From NCBI GenBank assembly GCA_030042335.1, contig JASHZW010000008.1:1-9694 (forward strand): a stretch of DNA of 9,694 nt, given 5' to 3'. Positions 5,579 through 9,694 of this stretch are shown in pieces (positions within the stretch are counted from its first letter, which is position 1; each line of letters opens with the position of its first letter). Position numbers and translations under genes: made by a program. Under the pieces are notes generated by a model that did not search any database, had not been told where the DNA came from, and saw nothing but the letters and a program-made list of their open reading frames with translations. The stretch comes from Nitrososphaerales archaeon (GTDB lineage Archaea; Thermoproteota; Nitrososphaeria; Nitrososphaerales; UBA183).

Positions 5579-6232
5579 ATGATGCCTCGAAGAAGTGCGG
5601 TGGGAACGTCGGAGTTTGTAGCGGCAATAGTCGTTACGGCCATCGTCGTTGCCGCTGTTACCTTCGCTGCCGCACCCTTCAGAGCCACGGTCACAAGTAC
5701 GATACCTGCAAGCACAACCACAGTGACAGGGCCAACCAGTACGATGACCTCAACATCGACCGTCACCGGACCAACAACTACAATTACCGTCACTTCCACG
5801 GCCTCAGAGGCTACAACAACATCTAGCCAGCAATCGGCGACTACCTCTGTTCAATGTTCCATTTCGGGTCAGCCGGATGCATTCTATCTAAGGGTAGTCT
5901 CAGACTCGAATCAAACCCCCATCGCAGGAGCGCAGGTTACCGCCACCAACGAACCTTATTGTGTTAGCACTCAATCAACCCTGACCTTCACAACGAACAC
6001 CACCGAATGGTACTCGCTGCCCAGCCAGAACAATGCAGGTTATTCCTTCGCTGTCGAGTATTCAGGACAGACCTACGACTTCACCGCCAGCCTGAGACCC
6101 ATTTCAGTGACGTGTGAAAGTCTATACATCCCATCAGGCCTGACGAATGCCACAATAATCGCAGGACAGTCAAGTTGTCCCTCAACGATAATGACTACGA
6201 GTACCGACTACACGATAACTAGTACACAATAA
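5579..6232 (+). CDS. Surface protein with pilin-like N-terminus, Thr-rich stalk and regulatory-like beta domain
   Basis: This 217-residue protein begins MMPRRSAVGTSEF, followed by a hydrophobic helix (about 13-32), a Thr/Ser/Pro stalk (about 37-90) and an extracellular domain with four cysteines (93, 128, 179, 200). The stalk contains a near-repeat, VTGPTSTM and VTGPTTTI. The domain has the pattern LRVVSDSNQTPIAGAQVTATN, which resembles carboxypeptidase-regulatory-like (prealbumin-type) beta-sandwich modules common in exported archaeal proteins. The N-terminus could be a class III (pilin) signal peptide or an uncleaved anchor. ATG 5552 is in frame, but the TATA-like element at 5544-5550 predicts transcription beginning after it. 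The architecture mirrors the protein at 423-1406, suggesting a shared surface-protein type. The function is unknown; adhesion or substrate binding is possible. Confidence 0.78.
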   Translation: MMPRRSAVGTSEFVAAIVVTAIVVAAVTFAAAPFRATVTSTIPASTTTVTGPTSTMTSTSTVTGPTTTITVTSTASEATTTSSQQSATTSVQCSISGQPDAFYLRVVSDSNQTPIAGAQVTATNEPYCVSTQSTLTFTTNTTEWYSLPSQNNAGYSFAVEYSGQTYDFTASLRPISVTCESLYIPSGLTNATIIAGQSSCPSTIMTTSTDYTITSTQ

Positions 6233-6239
6233 CTAGAGT

Positions 6240-6497
6240 TCATCCATCCGAATGAACAAGAAGAGGACGGAGGACGTAGGGGGGTGAAAACTCGGTAAAT
6301 GCGAAAGCATCACGCAATGCCTGGTGTCGAAAGAGAAACTTCAGATCTGTTCCCGCCTTCGCAGGAGTCTTTCCACTCAGGCTCATGTGTGGTCTCAGAT
6401 AAAGGCGGTTGTTGCTCGAGTCAATTGACATTGGTGTTTTTCCCGAGCCCGAGCCTTGGCAACAATCAATAGGACGACTCCGAGCCCAACGAAGCAT
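6240..6497 (-). pseudogene. Probable transposase C-terminal remnant
   Basis: Within this minus-strand frame, at 6339-6407, is RLYLRPHMSLSGKTPAKAG. This matches the end of many DDE transposases, which carry a YNFxRPHxxLxGKTPAEAAG-type motif after the catalytic Glu helix. Upstream residues (MLRWARSRPIDCCQGSGSG) and downstream residues (from FLFRHQALRD) do not look like transposase. Only about 20 residues are recognisable, so this is a scrap of an insertion sequence, not an active gene. The remnant lies about 85 bp from the second tRNA-end-like repeat. The family cannot be named from so little. A chance match is possible but less likely given the length of the motif. Confidence 0.5.
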
Positions 6498-6706
6498 GAT
6501 ACCACACGCCGAACAATATTGCGAAGGTAAGGGTATGAATCATCGCGTTCGGGATTGATACACATCCAACTGCAAAATCGTTATTCCCGCCCGGGGCACG
6601 CGTCTTAGGCCATTGCATTTACGAAGAGAGCCGTCGAGCCGATAACGGCATAAGCCGGTCAAGTGATACGGGTGCACAGCAAGGGGAAGAAGCAACCAGA
6701 AGAAGA
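6498..6706. other. Non-coding debris between the transposase remnant and the zinc-ribbon gene
   Basis: I see no supportable gene. The stretch contains the second 17-bp repeat copy at 6582-6598. It looks like decayed mobile-element territory. Confidence 0.4.
6582..6598 (+). repeat. 17-bp direct repeat, copy 2 (tRNA 3'-end-like)
   Basis: TATTCCCGCCCGGGGCA differs from the copy at 4437-4453 at one position. ATTCCCGCCCGGGGCA is just what one expects at the 3' end of a tRNA with acceptor CCGGGGC and discriminator A. Bases upstream do not form a T-loop or anticodon arm, so only the 3' end is preserved. Confidence 0.5.
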
Positions 6707-6961
6707 TTAGTGCAGCAGCACCCTCGCGTGCTCCAACTCTTCCCGTGCGTCGACAATACAATTGTCGCAGACCTTGAGTGTCCTCTCTCCGGTCGTCCGG
6801 CGCGGGTCGCCGAACTCGACAGCTACGGAGTAGAACTTCTCTCCCGGTTGAATCATTCTTCCGCAGATTTCACAGAAGCCCTCCTTATTCGTTTGAAGAG
6901 AACCAATGGAGTACCTCCTGACTCGGCGCTCCTCCAGCCCGGGAGTGAAGGCTGCAGCCAT
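6707..6961 (-). CDS. Small four-cysteine zinc-ribbon protein
   Basis: This 84-residue protein has two CxxC knuckles, Cys30-Glu-Ile-Cys33 and Cys65-Asp-Asn-Cys68, separated by a beta-rich segment (EKFYSVAVEFGD) of about 31 residues. That spacing fits a single zinc ribbon. The C-terminus is a charged helix (DAREELEHARVL). The N-terminal 28 residues are basic and lack structure. It starts at ATG 6961; the frame closes 27 nt upstream, so no alternative longer start exists. Such proteins may bind nucleic acid or protein partners. It is downstream of and on the same strand as the membrane protein gene at 7070, with a gap of about 108 nt, so co-transcription is possible. The specific role is unknown. 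Confidence 0.7.
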   Translation of the reverse strand: MAAAFTPGLEERRVRRYSIGSLQTNKEGFCEICGRMIQPGEKFYSVAVEFGDPRRTTGERTLKVCDNCIVDAREELEHARVLLH

Positions 6962-7069
6962 CGGATCCCACAGAATTCCGCGAACTCATATTCCTTCCTA
7001 TCTTGAAATTATTTGATGTTCCTATCGTCAAATCGGAGGCGGATGGCCTGAGTATCGGGAACCGGCTTA

Positions 7070-7702
7070 TCACACAGATAGCACCGGCCTTCGAGGACGC
7101 AGGCGCAGCAATAGTTCCAAGAGCGCAGCCGCCGCCAAGTACGCGCTTGAAAAAAGTAAGAGCTCCTCATTCGTCGGCACCGACAAGATCTGGCTTGCGA
7201 CCGGCTGGTTGATTTCTGCATAATCGAACAGCCGGACACCCAAGACCAAGGGGACTATGGCGAGCAGCGCGAAATCGAAGAAGACAGTTAGCAGCCTAAC
7301 GACAGAGATCCTGCGAGCGAGGTGGCAAGCAGGGATGGCTCCGGCGAGGACAACGAGGCCCACGTCTAGGCGGTCGATCCAGGGGTTGAACGAGAGATAG
7401 GTCGTCGGGATAGCTATGGTGGCGAGCAAGACGCCGAAGTACCTCTCCACGCTTATGGTCCAGGTGTAGGAGATAAGCAGAGGAGCCCAGCAGCAGACCG
7501 CCCCCGCGACAGCTACCACACGTGATGGGTTGCGAATCTCAATTACGAGAGCTACCACGGCGCCGGAGTAGCACCCGACCCAGAGTGCGTCGGCGCGAAA
7601 CACATCGTAGGAAAGTACCATGTTCAGGCCTTGAGCTCGCACAAATGCTGGAACTGGAGCTAGGAAAATCCAGAGGGCCATGGTCGCGGGAATGAGCGGC
7701 AT
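7070..7702 (-). CDS. Multi-pass membrane protein of unknown function (5' part in another frame)
   Basis: From ATG 7702 this 210-residue protein shows six or seven hydrophobic segments: about 8-22, 42-56, 62-80, 87-105, 112-128, 137-158 and 181-199. No catalytic or transport motif is recognisable, so I cannot name a family. The same frame stays open upstream to 7889 with plausible residues (REQDRRAAALTLPP, then RVTALTISSIISKSALISIM) but with no ATG, GTG or TTG, which indicates that the true start lies further upstream in a different frame, at 7998. I therefore think the ATG at 7702 is not the original start, and that the gene is split by a single-base indel in 7866-7889. If rejoined it would be about 308 residues, with a charged cytoplasmic N-terminal helix before the membrane part. 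Confidence 0.65.
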   Translation of the reverse strand: MPLIPATMALWIFLAPVPAFVRAQGLNMVLSYDVFRADALWVGCYSGAVVALVIEIRNPSRVVAVAGAVCCWAPLLISYTWTISVERYFGVLLATIAIPTTYLSFNPWIDRLDVGLVVLAGAIPACHLARRISVVRLLTVFFDFALLAIVPLVLGVRLFDYAEINQPVASQILSVPTNEELLLFSSAYLAAAALLELLLRLRPRRPVLSV

Positions 7703-7863
7703 GATGGAAATCAGCGCGCTCTTACTGATGATACTGGAGATTGTTAGAGCAGTGACCCTCTGGGGTTTGACGGCTTGAGGATGCGACGGGTTGTCGCCGC
7801 CTTTGATCGCTAGCGGAGGCAGTGTTAGCGCCGCGGCCCTCCGGTCTTGTTCTCGTATGCCCT

Positions 7864-7998
7864 CTACCAGTTGCCTATACCTTCTCGCTCAAGGTCCTTA
7901 GCGTTCTCTTCCCTGTATTCAATGAACATCATCTTTGAGAGCCTGGCCTCTTCATCGGAGGATATCTTCGATTTCTTGCTTCTTCCGCGAGCCGCCAT
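7864..7998 (-). pseudogene. N-terminal part of the membrane-protein gene, in a different frame
   Basis: ATG 7998 opens a 44-residue frame: MAARGRSKKSKISSDEEARL and then SKMMFIEYREENAKDLERE, ending GIGNW and a stop at 7866-7864. The charged helical sequence continues naturally into the -1 frame (RQLVEGIREQDRRAAAL), which runs into the membrane protein. The join point must lie between 7866 and 7889, where both frames are open; one inserted base there would restore it. A TATA-like stretch (ATTAAGCAATAA) about 26 bp upstream of the ATG supports this as the real start of the gene. As with the PIN gene, a single missing base could be an assembly error or a real mutation. Confidence 0.6.
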
Positions 7999-8233
7999 GA
8001 GGACTGCCTCGGAAGGTTATTGCTTAATCCTCACACAACTACATTCAGTGAGAAACTTACTTCCGGTTATCCGTTGTTTCATGACCGTTGCACGCGCAAT
8101 AATGCGGACGAGTCATGAAGTATGCTTTCTGTAATATACAGTCCATTACTTCAATGACTGATACGCCTTGATTGACCTTCACTATAGATTATCCGTTAAC
8201 AACCCTTTAGTTCAACTGGTCACAATCACTCAC

Positions 8234-8237
8234 GAGG
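8234..8237 (+). promoter_or_regulatory. Ribosome binding site for the gene at 8245
   Basis: GAGG stands 7 nt before the ATG at 8245, a good Shine-Dalgarno position that fixes this start. Confidence 0.6.
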
Positions 8238-8244
8238 AAAGAAA

Positions 8245-8436
8245 ATGAAGTGCGTCTGCGGCAGCGGCCCGTATAACCAGCGGACACTTTACGAACACAT
8301 CTACGACCGTCACTTCAACTTCGCAATGGACCTGATAATGAGCTTCTCCTTGCCCGAGACCGCCAGGGAAAAGTCGATGTCGGCGTTGGACAACCTTGAG
8401 AACGAAAGATCAGACTCGGCGCTCGTGAGCGCCTAG
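8245..8436 (+). CDS. Small C2H2-like zinc-finger protein
   Basis: This 63-residue protein begins MKCVCGSGPYNQRTLYEHIY, with Cys3, Cys5, His18 and His23. The spacing C-x-C-x12-H-x4-H resembles a C2H2 finger except that the first pair has one intervening residue instead of two or more. A helical tail follows (SLPETAREKSMSALDNLE). It has a clear ribosome binding site and a hairpin with T-rich flank at its end, so it is a compact single-gene unit. It is divergent from the membrane protein at 7998. DNA binding as a small regulator is a guess from the finger; zinc-free folds are possible. Confidence 0.65.
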   Translation: MKCVCGSGPYNQRTLYEHIYDRHFNFAMDLIMSFSLPETAREKSMSALDNLENERSDSALVSA

Positions 8437-8457
8437 CCGTAGTCTTTCTCCTCTTGT
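8418..8457 (+). terminator. Hairpin terminator overlapping the end of the 8245 gene
   Basis: GGCGCT (8418-8423) and AGCGCC (8428-8433) form a perfect stem with a CGTG loop ending just before the TAG stop codon. A pyrimidine-rich stretch (TCTTTCTCCTCTTGT) follows. It looks like a stem plus T-rich terminator. Confidence 0.5.
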
Positions 8458-8574
8458 CTGAGGGTTTTCTCGTCAGCTACCCGTTCAGGTTGACGCTACG
8501 ACAGTGGGGCAGCCCAATCACGAATTGCTCCCCATCCATACTCATCGGGAAGGAACAAAGATTCGAGCTCGATT

Positions 8575-8612
8575 GATTAGTCTTATATACACGATTAGGC
8601 TGGACTAATCGT
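8575..8612 (+). promoter_or_regulatory. wHTH-tauE promoter: TATA box with three GATTAG half-sites
   Basis: TTATATA (8583-8589) is a strong TATA box about 25 bp before the likely transcription start near 8611. GATTAG occurs at 8575-8580 and 8593-8598, and its complement CTAATC at 8605-8610. These make two perfect inverted repeats sharing one arm: GATTAGTC/GACTAATC (8575-8582 with 8603-8610), which encloses the TATA box, and ACGATTAG/CTAATCGT (8591-8598 with 8605-8612), which covers the start region. The arrangement strongly suggests an operator, probably for the adjacent regulator. Confidence 0.7.
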
Positions 8613-8621
8613 TGAACGATT

Positions 8622-9236
8622 TTGGGTTCCATTAAGGTAGTTTCGGACCTGAAAGCCGCAAAGCTAATCGTAGAACCCGTCAACAGACAGATTCTCAGGC
8701 ATTTGGCGGAGGAGGAATTGACCCAGAAGATGCTCGCCGAGTTGCTCGGGCTCGCGCCTCCCTCCGTCTACTACCACATCAAGGAGCTGAGGGCGGCGAA
8801 ACTCATCTCGGTCGCAAGGGAAGAGCCCGAGGCGCACGGCATCCTCCAGAAGTACTATCGGGCGGAAGCGATCTACTTCATCGTGGACTACGGAAGGATG
8901 CCTCTGGAACTCAGGAGGTACTTCCTCTCGGTCAACCTGGAGAGGCTGCGAGGAATATTCGCCATCCTGAGAGCGCTCAAGGGAGTCGAAATCCGCTTTT
9001 CGAGCTCCGAGATGGAGCAGCTTGCTGACCGGGTCGCGTTCTACCTGGCTGAGGTCGCGAAAGAACACGAGGAAAGGGCGAGCAGGAGGGGTGACTCCGT
9101 TGCGGAGAGGGAGTCGACCATAATCAATCTGTATGGAGAGGCGCTGGCTCGAACGATAGAGAAGGACCCGAAGAGCATGAAACCACTCAGCCTGTTGCTT
9201 TCAAACCTTGGGCTGCTAGACGCCTCCCAGCCGTGA
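8622..9236 (+). CDS. ArsR-like winged-helix transcriptional regulator
   Basis: This 204-residue protein has a winged helix-turn-helix at about residues 17-80: VNRQILRHLAEEELTQKMLA, then LGLAPPSVYYHIKELRAAKL as the recognition helix region, then ISVAREEPEAHGILQKYYRA as the wing. The rest is helical, with a charged dimerisation-like region (EMEQLADRVAFYLAEVAKEH). No metal-binding cysteines are present, so the signal is not a thiolate-bound metal; it may sense a small ligand through the C-terminal part. TTG 8622 is the only usual start after the upstream stop at 8613 and fits the TATA box with a leader of about 10 nt. The exporter gene begins 16 nt downstream, so the two form an operon and the regulator probably controls the exporter. 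Confidence 0.85.
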   Translation: MGSIKVVSDLKAAKLIVEPVNRQILRHLAEEELTQKMLAELLGLAPPSVYYHIKELRAAKLISVAREEPEAHGILQKYYRAEAIYFIVDYGRMPLELRRYFLSVNLERLRGIFAILRALKGVEIRFSSSEMEQLADRVAFYLAEVAKEHEERASRRGDSVAERESTIINLYGEALARTIEKDPKSMKPLSLLLSNLGLLDASQP

Positions 9237-9252
9237 CGAAGGCGTCTCAGAC

Positions 9253-9694
9253 TTGGACGCGCTCCAGTTCTTCTTCGTCGTTCTGCTGGTCTCGGTCCTA
9301 GCCGGCTGCCTTGGTTCTCTCTTGGGTCTCGGCGGAGGAGTGATTATCGTTCCCATACTGACCCTATTTCTGGGCGTACCGCCGCTGTTCGCCATAGGCG
9401 CGAGCATAGTCTCTGTCATCGCGACGTCCAGCGGGGCGGCATCCGCGTATGTGAAAGAAAAAATGACAAACGTTAGGATAGGCGTGTTTCTCGAGCTAGC
9501 GACCACATCAGGGGCGGTAGTGGGTGCGCTCCTCACGCTTACCCTCGAACGGGACAATCTGGAGTCATTGATCTATCTTCTTTTTGGTGCGGTACTCCTG
9601 GTCTCCGTCCTCCCACTCATACATACCATCGGGGAGGAACTGCCAGCCAACGTCGTCCCGGACGGCATAAGCAGGCGGCTCGAGCTCTCCGGTG
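9253..9694 (+). CDS. TauE/SafE-family anion exporter (cut by window end)
   Basis: The 147 residues seen are very hydrophobic and begin with the family hallmark: a first helix (FFFVVLLVSVLAGCLGSLLG) running into LGGGVIIVPILTLFLG and VPPLFAIGASIVSVIATSSG. The second half-helices (GVFLELATTSGAVVGALLTL and LIYLLFGAVLLVSVLPL) fit the usual repeat. TauE/SafE (DUF81) proteins export sulfite, sulfoacetate or related anions across the cytoplasmic membrane; substrates of archaeal members are mostly unknown. TTG 9253 is the likely start, 16 nt after the regulator stop. The C-terminal half lies beyond the window. Confidence 0.88.
   Translation, partial: MDALQFFFVVLLVSVLAGCLGSLLGLGGGVIIVPILTLFLGVPPLFAIGASIVSVIATSSGAASAYVKEKMTNVRIGVFLELATTSGAVVGALLTLTLERDNLESLIYLLFGAVLLVSVLPLIHTIGEELPANVVPDGISRRLELSG

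Noticed and set aside
8664..9068. A 134-codon minus-strand frame opposite the winged-helix gene
   Set aside because: It is the antisense shadow of a well-supported regulator gene with a promoter and operon partner.
1..9694. CRISPR array
   Set aside because: No regularly spaced direct repeats of 24-40 bp were found; the only notable direct repeat has two copies 2.1 kb apart.

Overview
This window looks archaeal, most probably from the Nitrososphaerota (Thaumarchaeota) or a close relative. The evidence is a PhoU-type regulator with an N-terminal AbrB-like DNA-binding domain, several A/T-rich TATA-type elements about 25-30 bp upstream of starts instead of bacterial -35/-10 pairs, very short leaders, frequent TTG and GTG starts, small zinc-binding proteins, and two Thr-rich surface proteins with pilin-like N-termini (one rich in N-glycosylation sequons). 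This placement comes from reading only; no marker gene is present.

Layout. 1-319 (-): a HicB-like antitoxin followed at the window edge by what looks like the first codons of HicA. 423-1406 (-): a membrane-anchored, sequon-rich surface protein. 1702-2772 (-): an AbrB-PhoU regulator whose TATA box sits inside a perfect inverted repeat. 2974-3183 (+): a small putative zinc-binding protein. 3184-3657: a gene-poor stretch full of inverted repeats. 3658-4305 (+): a PIN-domain nuclease broken by one frameshift, overlapped by a 56-residue ORF, then a T-rich terminator. 4369-4453: tRNA-like debris. 4538-5232 (-): a complete VapBC toxin-antitoxin pair with a palindrome on its TATA box. 5579-6232 (+): a second surface protein with a pilin-like N-terminus and Thr-rich stalk. 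6240-6600: a probable transposase remnant and a second copy of a 17-bp tRNA-3'-end-like sequence. 6707-6961 (-): a four-cysteine zinc ribbon. 7070-7998 (-): a multi-pass membrane protein whose N-terminal part is in another frame. 8245-8436 (+): a small C2H2-like protein with a hairpin terminator. 8622-9694 (+): a winged-helix regulator and a TauE/SafE-type anion exporter, cut by the window end.

How the parts relate. The central 3.6-6.6 kb looks like an accessory, partly decaying region: two PIN toxins, tRNA-like fragments, a transposase scrap and a pair of 17-bp near-identical direct repeats 2,145 bp apart. The flanks look like ordinary chromosomal regulatory genes. Three promoters (phoU-like, vapBC, wHTH-tauE) each carry a perfect inverted repeat around or on the TATA element, which suggests autoregulation by blocking TBP/TFB. 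The most unusual items are the frameshifted PIN gene with its overlapping small ORF, the GATTAG half-site cluster upstream of the wHTH gene, and the tRNA-end-like repeats bracketing vapBC.
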